From assembly GCF_013386115.1 (NCBI RefSeq), contig NZ_JACAOR010000011.1, positions 186,001 to 250,000 of the forward strand: a stretch of DNA of 64,000 nt, in the 5' to 3' direction. The number at the start of each line of letters is the position of its first letter. Position 1 is the first letter of the stretch. Under the pieces are notes generated by a model. The model ran no database searches, was not told the origin of the DNA, and saw nothing but the letters and a program-made list of their open reading frames with translations. The translations under genes were made by a program, and so were the position numbers. Positions 27,481 to 36,195 of the stretch are shown one piece after another. Origin of the DNA: Pseudomonas gingeri (GTDB lineage: Bacteria; Pseudomonadota; Gammaproteobacteria; Pseudomonadales; Pseudomonadaceae).

Positions 27481-29877
27481 ATGAAGACAACCATCGAATT
27501 GCCTCTCCTGCCATTGCGTGATGTCGTGGTGTATCCGCACATGGTTATCCCGCTGTTCGTGGGGCGCGAGAAGTCTATCGAAGCCCTCGAGGCCGCGATG
27601 ACGGGCGACAAGCAGATCCTGCTGCTGGCCCAACGTAATCCTGCCGATGATGACCCGGGCGAAGATGCACTGTATCGAGTCGGTACCGTGGCCACTGTCC
27701 TGCAATTGCTCAAGCTGCCGGACGGTACCGTCAAGGTCCTGGTGGAAGGCGAGCAGCGCGGCACCGTCGAGCGTTTCAGCGAAGTCGATGGCCATTGCCG
27801 TGCGGAAGTGGCGCTGATCGAAGAGACCGAAGCCCCGGACCGCGAGTCCGAAGTTTTCGTGCGCAGCCTGTTGTCGCAGTTCGAGCAGTACGTGCAACTG
27901 GGCAAGAAGGTGCCGGCCGAGGTCCTGTCCTCGTTGAACAGCATCGATGAGCCAAGCCGCCTGGTCGATACCATGGCCGCCCACATGGCGCTGAAGATCG
28001 AGCAGAAACAGGAAATTCTTGAAATCGTCGAGCTGCCGGCCCGTGTCGAACACGTCCTGGCACTGCTGGACGCTGAAATCGACCTGCTGCAGGTGGAAAA
28101 ACGCATCCGTGGCCGCGTCAAGAAGCAAATGGAGCGCAGCCAGCGCGAGTACTACCTGAATGAGCAGATGAAGGCCATTCAGAAAGAGCTGGGCGATGGC
28201 GACGAAGGCCACAACGAAATCGAAGAGCTGAAAAAGCGTATCGATGCCGCCGGCCTGCCGAAAGACGCCCTGACCAAGGCCCAGGCCGAGCTGAACAAGC
28301 TCAAGCAGATGTCGCCGATGTCGGCCGAAGCCACCGTTGTGCGTTCCTACCTCGACTGGCTGGTGCAGGTGCCCTGGAAGACCCAGAGCAAGGTGCGCCT
28401 GGACCTCAAACGGGCCGAGGACATCCTCGATGCCGACCATTATGGTCTGGATGAGGTCAAGGAACGGATTCTCGAATACCTCGCCGTGCAGAAGCGCGTG
28501 AAGAAGATTCGTGGCCCGGTGTTGTGCCTGGTCGGTCCTCCCGGGGTCGGTAAAACCTCCCTGGCGGAGTCGATTGCCCACGCAACCAACCGTAAATTCG
28601 TACGCATGGCCCTCGGTGGCGTGCGTGACGAGGCGGAAATCCGTGGTCATCGCCGGACTTATATCGGTTCGATGCCAGGAAGATTGATACAAAAGATGAC
28701 AAAGGTGGGTGTGCGCAACCCGTTGTTCCTGCTCGATGAAATCGACAAGATGGGCAGCGACATGCGTGGCGATCCGGCCTCGGCCCTGCTGGAGGTCCTG
28801 GACCCCGAGCAGAACCACAATTTCAACGATCATTACCTGGAAGTCGACTACGACCTGTCCGACGTGATGTTCCTCTGCACCTCCAACTCGATGAATATTC
28901 CGCCGGCGCTGCTGGACCGGATGGAAGTGATCCGCCTGCCGGGCTACACCGAGGACGAGAAGATCAATATCGCCACCAAGTACCTGTCGCCCAAGCAGAT
29001 TCAGGCCAACGGCCTGAAGAAGGGCGAGCTGGAATTCGAGGTCGAGGCGATCCGCGACATCATCCGTTACTACACCCGCGAAGCCGGTGTACGTGGGCTG
29101 GAGCGGCAGATTGCCAAGGTCTGCCGCAAGGCGGTGAAGGAGCATGCGCTGGAAAAACGCTTCGCGGTGACGGTGACTTCCGACCTGCTGGAGCACTTCC
29201 TGGGCGTGCGCAAATTCCGCTACGGCCTGGCCGAACAGCAGGATCAGATCGGTCAGGTGACCGGCCTGGCCTGGACCCAGGTGGGCGGCGAACTGCTGAC
29301 CATCGAGGCGGCCGTGGTGCCGGGCAAGGGCCAGTTGATCAAGACCGGTTCCCTGGGCGATGTCATGGTCGAGTCGATCACCGCGGCCCTCACCGTGGTG
29401 CGCAGCCGGGCCAAGAGCCTGGGCATCCCGCTGGACTTCCATGAGAAGCGCGACACCCATATCCATATGCCGGAAGGGGCCACGCCGAAAGACGGTCCTA
29501 GCGCGGGCGTAGGAATGTGTACGGCCCTGGTGTCAGCCTTGACGGGGATCCCTGTGCGTGCGGATGTTGCCATGACCGGCGAAATCACCCTGCGGGGTCA
29601 GGTGCTTGCGATTGGTGGCTTGAAGGAAAAACTGCTCGCGGCTCACCGTGGCGGGATCAAGATTGTGATCATTCCGGAAGAGAATGTGCGCGATCTGAAG
29701 GAAATTCCTGACAATATCAAGCAGGATCTTCAGATTAAACCAGTTAAATGGATTGACGAGGTCCTGCAAATTGCGCTGCAATACGCGCCGGAGCCCTTGC
29801 CAGATGTGGTTCCGGAGATCGTCGCGAAGGATGAGAAACGCGATTCGGATTCCAAGGAAAGAATCAGTACCCATTAG
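27481..29877 (+). CDS. lon: ATP-dependent protease Lon
   Basis: 798-residue AAA+ serine protease degrading misfolded and regulatory proteins in the cytoplasm. The LonN substrate domain is at about 10-200, Walker A GPPGVGKTS near 356, and the catalytic Ser-Lys dyad at PKDGPSAGVGM and LKEKLLAAHRGG. Start is ATG 27481 (MKTTIELPLLPLRDVVVYPH); the 30 upstream in-frame codons lie in the promoter. The stop is doubled (TAGTAG). Confidence 0.97.
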   Translation: MKTTIELPLLPLRDVVVYPHMVIPLFVGREKSIEALEAAMTGDKQILLLAQRNPADDDPGEDALYRVGTVATVLQLLKLPDGTVKVLVEGEQRGTVERFSEVDGHCRAEVALIEETEAPDRESEVFVRSLLSQFEQYVQLGKKVPAEVLSSLNSIDEPSRLVDTMAAHMALKIEQKQEILEIVELPARVEHVLALLDAEIDLLQVEKRIRGRVKKQMERSQREYYLNEQMKAIQKELGDGDEGHNEIEELKKRIDAAGLPKDALTKAQAELNKLKQMSPMSAEATVVRSYLDWLVQVPWKTQSKVRLDLKRAEDILDADHYGLDEVKERILEYLAVQKRVKKIRGPVLCLVGPPGVGKTSLAESIAHATNRKFVRMALGGVRDEAEIRGHRRTYIGSMPGRLIQKMTKVGVRNPLFLLDEIDKMGSDMRGDPASALLEVLDPEQNHNFNDHYLEVDYDLSDVMFLCTSNSMNIPPALLDRMEVIRLPGYTEDEKINIATKYLSPKQIQANGLKKGELEFEVEAIRDIIRYYTREAGVRGLERQIAKVCRKAVKEHALEKRFAVTVTSDLLEHFLGVRKFRYGLAEQQDQIGQVTGLAWTQVGGELLTIEAAVVPGKGQLIKTGSLGDVMVESITAALTVVRSRAKSLGIPLDFHEKRDTHIHMPEGATPKDGPSAGVGMCTALVSALTGIPVRADVAMTGEITLRGQVLAIGGLKEKLLAAHRGGIKIVIIPEENVRDLKEIPDNIKQDLQIKPVKWIDEVLQIALQYAPEPLPDVVPEIVAKDEKRDSDSKERISTH

Positions 29878-29903
29878 TAGAGATCTTGCCTGGGTGGGCT
29901 TCC

Positions 29904-29933
29904 TTGACAGCTTTTTAGAGCCCTTGTTATAAA
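29904..29933 (+). promoter_or_regulatory. Strong sigma-70 promoter of hupB
   Basis: TTGACA (29904-29909) and TTATAAA (29927-29933) with 17-18 bases between. It matches the need for abundant HU. Confidence 0.75.
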
Positions 29934-30024
29934 GCGGCTCTTAAGTGTCTAGGCCATTCAGCACCTGTTTTAGCTTTCACCAAAAAACTTAGAAACATAC
30001 TCAATAGATATAAGGGGACTTAGA

Positions 30025-30297
30025 GTGAACAAGTCGGAACTGATTGATGCTATCGCTGCATCTGCTGATATCCCGAAAGCCGCTGCTGGCCGTGCGCTGG
30101 ACGCAGTAATCGAATCCGTCACTGGCGCTCTGAAGGCTGGCGACTCCGTTGTACTGGTTGGTTTCGGTACTTTCTCTGTTACCGATCGTCCTGCTCGCAT
30201 TGGTCGTAACCCACAGACCGGTAAGACGCTGGAAATCGCTGCAGCTAAAAAACCAGGTTTCAAAGCCGGTAAAGCACTGAAAGAAGCGGTCAACTAA
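30025..30297 (+). CDS. hupB: DNA-binding protein HU-beta
   Basis: 90-residue nucleoid protein, full length. The IHF/HU signature VGFGTFSVTDRPARIGRNPQTG is split across the beta-arms that clamp DNA. It starts at GTG 30025 behind GGGGACTTAG. Gene order lon-hupB-ppiD is the conserved gammaproteobacterial order. Confidence 0.97.
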   Translation: MNKSELIDAIAASADIPKAAAGRALDAVIESVTGALKAGDSVVLVGFGTFSVTDRPARIGRNPQTGKTLEIAAAKKPGFKAGKALKEAVN

Positions 30298-30350
30298 GTT
30301 TCTTTCAAGCCTTTGCCTATCCGGGTCGGGTTCACTCCTGACTTGGCAGC

Positions 30351-30439
30351 GGAGCGGTAAAGCGGTCGGGCAGACCTTTCAGGGTAGCGCCGTCCTGTCA
30401 TGCCGAGGGTCGCAGGTTCGATCTTCGTCCGCTCCGCCA
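30351..30439 (+). pseudogene. Degenerate tRNA-Asp (anticodon GTC) remnant
   Basis: The first nine bases, the anticodon-loop region and the last 46 bases resemble bacterial tRNA-Asp. The 7-bp acceptor GGAGCGG/CCGCTCC, the GTC anticodon and the terminal GCCA are intact. The D-arm is unrecognisable, the total length is 89 instead of 77, and the anticodon and T stems carry several mismatches. It looks like a decayed gene rather than a working tRNA. A terminator follows at once, as expected for a former transcription unit end. Confidence 0.75.
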
Positions 30440-30445
30440 GTTACG

Positions 30446-30478
30446 AGAAGGCGCATCCTCGGATGCGCCTTTCTTCTA
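30446..30478 (+). terminator. Terminator after hupB and the tRNA-Asp remnant
   Basis: AAGGCGCATCC pairs with GGATGCGCCTT (30448-30471) over a two-base loop, followed by TCTTCT. Confidence 0.85.
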
Positions 30479-30540
30479 TCCGGATTCTACCCACGCTCCA
30501 CGGTTGCCTATTTTGAAGTTCAACCGTTTCTGGGGGACGC

Positions 30541-32400
30541 ATGCTGCAAAATATCAGGGACAATTCACAAGGCTGGATTGCCAAGACCATTATCGGGGTC
30601 ATCGTCGCATTGATGGCGCTGACCGGTTTCGATGCCATTTTCCGGGCTACCTCCACCAGTCAGGACGCGGCCAAGGTCAATGGTGAGGAAATCACCCAGA
30701 ATGAGCTGAGCCAGGCGGTCGACATGCAACGCCGCCAGCTGATGCAACAGCTGGGCAAGGATTTCGACGCGTCGCTGCTGGATGAAAAGATGCTGCGCGA
30801 ATCCGCCCTCAAGGGGCTGATCGATCGCAAGCTGTTGCTGCAAGGCGCCGAGAAATCGAAATTCGCTTTCTCCGAAGCCGCGCTGGACCAGGTCATTCTG
30901 CTGACGCCTGAATTCCAGGTGGACGGCAAGTTCAGTGCCGATCGTTTCGATCAGGTGATTCGCCAGTTGGGCTACAGCCGTATGCAGTTCCGCCAGATGC
31001 TGGCCCAGGAAATGCTGATCGGCCAGGTGCGCGCCGGTCTGGCCGGCAGTGGTTTCGTGACCGATGCCCAGGTCCTGGCCTTTGCCCGCCTGGAGAAGCA
31101 GACCCGTGACTTCTCTTCCCTGAGCATCAAGTCCGACCCGTCCGCCGTGAAACTGACCGATGACGAGGTCAAGGCTTACTACGACAAGCACGCCAAGGAA
31201 TTCATGACCCCGGATCAGGTGGTGGTGGATTACCTGGAACTGAAGAAGTCTTCCTTCTTCGATCAGGTCAGCGTCAAGGACGAAGACCTGCAAGCCTTGT
31301 ATCAGAAAGAGACGGCCAACCTGTCCGAGCAACGTCGGGCGGCGCATATCCTGATCGAAGTGAACGACAAGGTCACCGACGCCCAGGCCAAGGCCAAGAT
31401 CGAAGAGATCCAGCAGCGTCTGGCCAAGGGTGAGAATTTCGCCGCCCTGGCGAAGGAGTTCTCCCAGGACCCGGGTTCGGCCAGCAATGGCGGTGACCTC
31501 GGTTTCGCCGGTCCCGGTGTCTACGACCCGGCCTTCGAGAAAGCGCTGTATGCGTTGAACAAGGACCAGGTTTCGACTCCGGTGCGCAGCGAGTTCGGTT
31601 ATCACCTGATCAAGCTGCTGGGTGTCGAGGCGCCTGAAGTGCCGACCTTCGCCAGCCTGAAGGACAAGTTGACCCGCGAGCTGAAGGCCCAGCAGGTCGA
31701 GCAGCGTTTCGTCGAGGCGACCAAGCAACTGGAAGACTCTTCGTTCGAAGCCTCCGATCTGGCCCAGCCGGCCCAGGACCTGAACCTGAAGGTACAGACC
31801 TCCGCTCCGTTCGGTCGTGAAGGCGGCGAAGGCCTGGCGGCCAATCGTGCCGTGGTGACTGCCGCGTTCAGCCCGGAAGTTCTCGACGAGGGTGCCAACA
31901 GCACCGCCATCGACCTGGATCCGGATACGGTCGTCGTCCTGCGTGCCAAGGAGCACCGCAAGCCTGAGCAACTGCCGCTGGAAGGCGTTGATGCGAGCAT
32001 CCGCAAGCAACTGACCAAGGAGCACGCCACCGCGGCTGCCAAGGTCAAGGCTGACGAGCTGATTGCCAGCCTGCGTGATGGCAAGGCCCTGCCGGCCGGG
32101 CTGTCCTGGAAGGTCCAGGAAGCGGCGACCCATGGTCAGGAAGGTGTCGATCCGGCCGTGCTGCAGGCGCTGTTCCGCATGCCGAAGCCTGAAGCCAAGG
32201 ACAAGCCGACCTTCAACACCGTGACCCTGGCTGATGGCAGCCTGGTGATCGTGCGCCTGAACGGCGTGAACGAAGGTGCTGCGCCGACCGATCAGGAGAA
32301 AGCCTCGTACCGTCGCTTCCTCGCTTCGCGTATCGGTCAGCAGGACTTCGCCGCGTATCGCAAGCAACTCGAAGGCCAGGCGGACATCAAGCGCTTCTGA
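30541..32400 (+). CDS. ppiD: Periplasmic folding chaperone PpiD (SurA-N/parvulin)
   Basis: 619-residue inner-membrane-anchored chaperone at the Sec exit. A short cytoplasmic N-terminus is followed by one membrane segment (about 15-35), a SurA-like domain and a parvulin domain (about 255-360, RRAAHILIEV...FGYHLIKLLG). Helper in outer membrane protein folding. Start is ATG 30541, matching the family N-terminus MLQNIRDNSQGWIAK. A terminator follows. Confidence 0.95.
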   Translation: MLQNIRDNSQGWIAKTIIGVIVALMALTGFDAIFRATSTSQDAAKVNGEEITQNELSQAVDMQRRQLMQQLGKDFDASLLDEKMLRESALKGLIDRKLLLQGAEKSKFAFSEAALDQVILLTPEFQVDGKFSADRFDQVIRQLGYSRMQFRQMLAQEMLIGQVRAGLAGSGFVTDAQVLAFARLEKQTRDFSSLSIKSDPSAVKLTDDEVKAYYDKHAKEFMTPDQVVVDYLELKKSSFFDQVSVKDEDLQALYQKETANLSEQRRAAHILIEVNDKVTDAQAKAKIEEIQQRLAKGENFAALAKEFSQDPGSASNGGDLGFAGPGVYDPAFEKALYALNKDQVSTPVRSEFGYHLIKLLGVEAPEVPTFASLKDKLTRELKAQQVEQRFVEATKQLEDSSFEASDLAQPAQDLNLKVQTSAPFGREGGEGLAANRAVVTAAFSPEVLDEGANSTAIDLDPDTVVVLRAKEHRKPEQLPLEGVDASIRKQLTKEHATAAAKVKADELIASLRDGKALPAGLSWKVQEAATHGQEGVDPAVLQALFRMPKPEAKDKPTFNTVTLADGSLVIVRLNGVNEGAAPTDQEKASYRRFLASRIGQQDFAAYRKQLEGQADIKRF

Positions 32401-32423
32401 AGCCATTGATACCGTTCAGCCAC

Positions 32424-32463
32424 AAACAGGAAGGCCGCTCAATCGAGCGGCCTTCCTGTTTTC
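32424..32463 (+). terminator. Terminator after ppiD
   Basis: AAACAGGAAGGCCGCTC pairs exactly with GAGCGGCCTTCCTGTTT over an AATC loop. As the gene beyond is convergent, it may serve both strands. Confidence 0.92.
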
Positions 32464-32484
32464 GTGCTCCAGGGTACGGAGCGA

Positions 32485-34098
32485 TCAGGGGGTGACCGGC
32501 TCGGGGACGAGGAACGCCGCCTCCAGCAGCTTTTTCGTATAGGGATGCTGCGGCGCGGCAAAGATCTCCTGCGCCGCCCCTTGTTCGACCACCTGGCCAT
32601 GCTTGACCACCATCAACTGATGGCTCAGCGCCTTGACCACCGCCAGGTCGTGGCTGATAAACAGGTAGGTCAGGTTGTACTTGACCTGCAGCGAGCGCAG
32701 CAGTTCGACCACCTGGCGCTGTACGGTGCGGTCGAGGGCCGAGGTCGGTTCATCCAGGAGGATCAGCGCCGGCTTGAGCACCAGGGCCCGGGCGATGGCG
32801 ATCCGTTGCCGTTGTCCGCCGGAGAACTCGTGGGGATATCGGTGCCGGGTCTGCGGGTCGAGGCCGACTTCCTTCAGCGCGGCAATGATCGCCTGTTCCT
32901 GCTCGGCCGGTGTGCCAATCTTATGGATACGCAGGCCTTCGCCAACGATCTCGCTGACACACATGCGCGGGCTGAGGCTGCCGAACGGGTCCTGGAACAC
33001 CACCTGCATTTCCCGCCGCAGAGGTCGCACCTGCTGCTGGGACAGGCAGCTCAACGACTGGCCTTCGAAGCGGATATCGCCTTTGCTGCCGATCAGCCGC
33101 AGAATCGCCAGGCCCAGGGTCGACTTGCCTGAGCCGCTTTCCCCGACGATGCCGAGGGTCTGGCCCTGGGGCAGGCTGAAGTTGATGCCGTCCACCGCCT
33201 TGACATGGTCCACGGTGCTGCGCAGCAGGCCTTTCTTGATCGGGAACCAGACCTTCAGGTCCTCGACTTCCAGCAAGGGCGCGCCGGCCTCGTTCGCCGC
33301 CGGTTCGCCGCGTGGCTCGGCGCTCAGCAATTCGCAGGTGTAGGGATGTTGCGGCTTGCAGAACAGTTCCTCGCAGCCCGCCTGTTCGACGATACGCCCG
33401 TTCTGCATCACACAGACCCGATGGGCGATCCGCCGCACCAGGTTGAGGTCGTGGCTGATCAGCAGCAGTGCCATGCCCAGTCGCGCCTGCAGTTCCTTGA
33501 GCAAATCGAGGATCTTCAGTTGCACGGTGACGTCCAGCGCCGTGGTCGGTTCGTCGGCGATCAGCAGTTCCGGTTCATTGGCCAGCGCCATGGCGATCAT
33601 CACGCGCTGGCGCTGACCGCCGGAGAGCTCGTGTGGCAGCGCCTTGAGGCGTTTGTGCGGCTCGGGTATGCCTACCAGCTCCAACAGCTCCAGGGTGCGT
33701 CGTGTGGCCACCTTGCCGGTCAATCCCTTGTGGATGCCGAGCACTTCATTGATCTGCTTCTCGATGGAGTGCAGCGGGTTCAACGAAGTCATCGGTTCCT
33801 GGAAGATCATCGCGATGCGGTTGCCGCGAATATGCCGCAGGGTTTTCTCCTTGAGGGCCAGCAGATTCTGTCCCGAATACTGGATGGTCCCGCTCGGATG
33901 GTGCGCCAGCGGATAGGGCAGCAGGCGCAGGATCGAGTGGGCGGTGACCGATTTGCCCGAACCGCTCTCGCCGACCAGGGCCAGGGTCTCGCCGCGGCGG
34001 ATATCGAAGCTGACGCCTTCGACCACGCGCTGGCGGTGTTCGCCGACGACAAATTCCACCGCGAGGTCGCGCACTTCGATCAGATTGTCCTGATTCAT
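32485..34098 (-). CDS. yejF: Peptide ABC transporter ATPase with two fused domains (YejF/NppD)
   Basis: 537-residue double ATPase energising the Yej/Npp importer. Each half has Walker A GESGSGKS and a signature (LSGGQRQR in the first, FSGGQRQR in the second), with Walker B ILLDEPTSALD in the second. Start is ATG 34098; an in-frame start at 34122 falls in the preceding permease gene. It is the last gene of a five-gene unit. The P. aeruginosa counterpart, NppA1A2BCD, takes up microcin C and uridyl-peptide antibiotics; that is family knowledge, not tested here. Confidence 0.93.
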   Translation of the reverse strand: MNQDNLIEVRDLAVEFVVGEHRQRVVEGVSFDIRRGETLALVGESGSGKSVTAHSILRLLPYPLAHHPSGTIQYSGQNLLALKEKTLRHIRGNRIAMIFQEPMTSLNPLHSIEKQINEVLGIHKGLTGKVATRRTLELLELVGIPEPHKRLKALPHELSGGQRQRVMIAMALANEPELLIADEPTTALDVTVQLKILDLLKELQARLGMALLLISHDLNLVRRIAHRVCVMQNGRIVEQAGCEELFCKPQHPYTCELLSAEPRGEPAANEAGAPLLEVEDLKVWFPIKKGLLRSTVDHVKAVDGINFSLPQGQTLGIVGESGSGKSTLGLAILRLIGSKGDIRFEGQSLSCLSQQQVRPLRREMQVVFQDPFGSLSPRMCVSEIVGEGLRIHKIGTPAEQEQAIIAALKEVGLDPQTRHRYPHEFSGGQRQRIAIARALVLKPALILLDEPTSALDRTVQRQVVELLRSLQVKYNLTYLFISHDLAVVKALSHQLMVVKHGQVVEQGAAQEIFAAPQHPYTKKLLEAAFLVPEPVTP

Positions 34099-34099
34099 G

Positions 34100-35119
34100 T
34101 TATTTCCTCGGGTCGAAGGCATCGCGAGCGGACTCGCCGATAAATACCAGCAGGCTCAGCATGATCGCCAGGACGGCAAAGGCACTGATGCCCAGCCATG
34201 GCGCCTGCAGGTTGGACTTGCCCTGGGCCACCAGTTCGCCAAGCGACGGGGCTCCCGGCGGCAGGCCGAAGCCGAGGAAGTCCAGGGCGGTCAGGGTGCC
34301 AATGGCGCCGGTGAGGATGAACGGCATGAAGGTCATGGTCGAGACCATGGCGTTGGGCAGGATATGCCGGAACATGATCGCGATGTTCTGCATGCCCAGG
34401 GCCCGGGCCGCGCGCACATATTCCAGGTTGCGGCCCCGAAGGAACTCAGCGCGGACCACGTCCACCAGGCTCATCCATGAAAACAGCAGCATGATCCCCA
34501 GCAGCCACCAGAAGTTCGGCTGGACGAAGCTGGCGAGGATGATCAGCAGGTAGAGCACCGGCAGGCCGGACCAGATCTCCAGGAAGCGCTGGCCGGCGAG
34601 GTCGACCCAACCGCCATAGAAACCCTGCAGGGCGCCGGCGATCACCCCGATGATCGAACTGAGGATCGTCAGTGTCAGGGCGAACAGGACCGAGATGCGG
34701 AAGCCGTAGATCACCCGGGCCAGCACGTCGCGGCCCTGGTCGTCGGTCCCCAGCAGGTTGTCCGCCGAGGGCGGGGCGGGTGCCGGCACCTTCAGGTCGT
34801 AGTTGATGCTCTGGTAGCTGAACGGGATCGGTGCCCAGACCACCCAGGCATCCTTGGCCTTCATCAGTTCGCGGATATACGGGCTCTTGTAGTTGGCCTC
34901 CAGCGGGAATTCGCCACCGAAGGTGGTTTCCGGGTAGCGCTTGAGGGCCGGGAAATACCAGGCGCCGTCGTAGTGCACCACCAGTGGCTTGTCGTTGGCG
35001 ATCAACTCGGCACCGAGGCTCACGCCGAACAGGATCAGGAAGAGCCACAAGGACCACCAGCCGCGCTTGTTGGCCTTGAAACGCTCGAAGCGTCGGCGAT
35101 TGAGGGGGGATAACTTCAT
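34100..35119 (-). CDS. yejE: Peptide ABC transporter permease YejE/NppC
   Basis: 339-residue inner membrane permease of the OppC group. An N-terminal membrane helix is followed by a long periplasmic loop (about 45-140), then five helices. The EAA-type loop is at about 220-240 (EYVRAARALGMQNIAIMFRHILPN). Separated by one base from both the preceding permease and the following ATPase. Confidence 0.93.
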   Translation of the reverse strand: MKLSPLNRRRFERFKANKRGWWSLWLFLILFGVSLGAELIANDKPLVVHYDGAWYFPALKRYPETTFGGEFPLEANYKSPYIRELMKAKDAWVVWAPIPFSYQSINYDLKVPAPAPPSADNLLGTDDQGRDVLARVIYGFRISVLFALTLTILSSIIGVIAGALQGFYGGWVDLAGQRFLEIWSGLPVLYLLIILASFVQPNFWWLLGIMLLFSWMSLVDVVRAEFLRGRNLEYVRAARALGMQNIAIMFRHILPNAMVSTMTFMPFILTGAIGTLTALDFLGFGLPPGAPSLGELVAQGKSNLQAPWLGISAFAVLAIMLSLLVFIGESARDAFDPRK

Positions 35120-35120
35120 C

Positions 35121-36194
35121 TCAATGCTCCCGGTGTTCGAAGTCGATGCGTGGGTCGACCAGGGTGTAGGTCAGGTCGCCGATCAGTTTCACTACCAGGC
35201 CCAGCAGGGTGAAGATGAACAGGGTGCCGAAGACCACCGGGTAATCGCGGTTGATCGCCGCCTCGAAGCTCATCAGGCCGAGGCCGTCGAGGGAAAAGAT
35301 CACCTCCACCAGCAACGAGCCGGTGAAGAAGATGCCGATGAAGGCCGAGGGGAAACCGGCGATCACCAGCAGCATCGCGTTGCGGAACACGTGGCCGTAG
35401 AGCACCCGGCGTTGCGTCAGGCCCTTGGCCTTGGCGGTGACCACGTACTGCTTGTTGATCTCGTCGAGGAAGCTGTTCTTGGTCAGCAGGGTCATGGTCG
35501 CGAAGTTGCCGATCACCAGCGCGGTGACAGGCAGTGCCAGGTGCCAGAAGTAGTCGAGGATCTTGCCGCCCATGCTCAGTTGATCGAAGTTGTTCGAGGT
35601 CAGCCCGCGCAGGGGAAACCAGTCCAGGTAACTGCCGCCGGCAAACACCACGATCAGCAGGATGGCGAACAGGAACGCCGGGATGGCATAACCGACGATG
35701 ATCGCCGAACTGGTCCAGACATCGAAATGACTGCCGTGGCGGGTGGCCTTGGCGATCCCCAGCGGGATCGAGACCAGGTACATGATCAGGGTGCTCCACA
35801 ACCCCAGGGAGATCGACACCGGCATCTTTTCCCGGATCAGGTCGATGACTTTGGCGTCGCGAAAGAAACTGTCGCCGAAGTCCAGGGTCGCGTAGTTCTT
35901 GACCATGATCCACAAGCGTTCCGGCGCCGACTTGTCGAAGCCGTACATGTGCTCGATTTCCTTCACCAGCGCCGGATCCAGGCCCTGGGCACCGCGATAG
36001 CTGGAACCGGCCACCGAGACCTCCGAGCCGCCGCCGGCGATCCGGCTGGTGGCGCCCTCGAAGCCTTCGAGCTTGGCGATCATCTGTTCCACCGGACCAC
36101 CGGGGGCCGCCTGGATGATCACGAAGTTGATCAGCAGGATGCCGAACAGAGTCGGGATGATCAGCAACAGTCGCCGAAAAATATAGGCCAGCAT
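35121..36194 (-). CDS. yejB: Peptide ABC transporter permease YejB/NppB
   Basis: 357-residue permease of the OppB group with the characteristic N-terminus MLAYIFRRLLLIIPTLFGI and a long loop before helix 2. The EAA loop is QYVVTAKAKGLTQRRVLYGH. Start is ATG 36194, one base after the yejA stop; 30 further in-frame codons upstream lie inside yejA and are rejected. Confidence 0.93.
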   Translation of the reverse strand: MLAYIFRRLLLIIPTLFGILLINFVIIQAAPGGPVEQMIAKLEGFEGATSRIAGGGSEVSVAGSSYRGAQGLDPALVKEIEHMYGFDKSAPERLWIMVKNYATLDFGDSFFRDAKVIDLIREKMPVSISLGLWSTLIMYLVSIPLGIAKATRHGSHFDVWTSSAIIVGYAIPAFLFAILLIVVFAGGSYLDWFPLRGLTSNNFDQLSMGGKILDYFWHLALPVTALVIGNFATMTLLTKNSFLDEINKQYVVTAKAKGLTQRRVLYGHVFRNAMLLVIAGFPSAFIGIFFTGSLLVEVIFSLDGLGLMSFEAAINRDYPVVFGTLFIFTLLGLVVKLIGDLTYTLVDPRIDFEHREH

Positions 36195-36195
36195 C

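Noticed and set aside
27448..29466. A 672-codon open frame opposite lon
   Set aside because: Shadow of lon; no domain or start signal.
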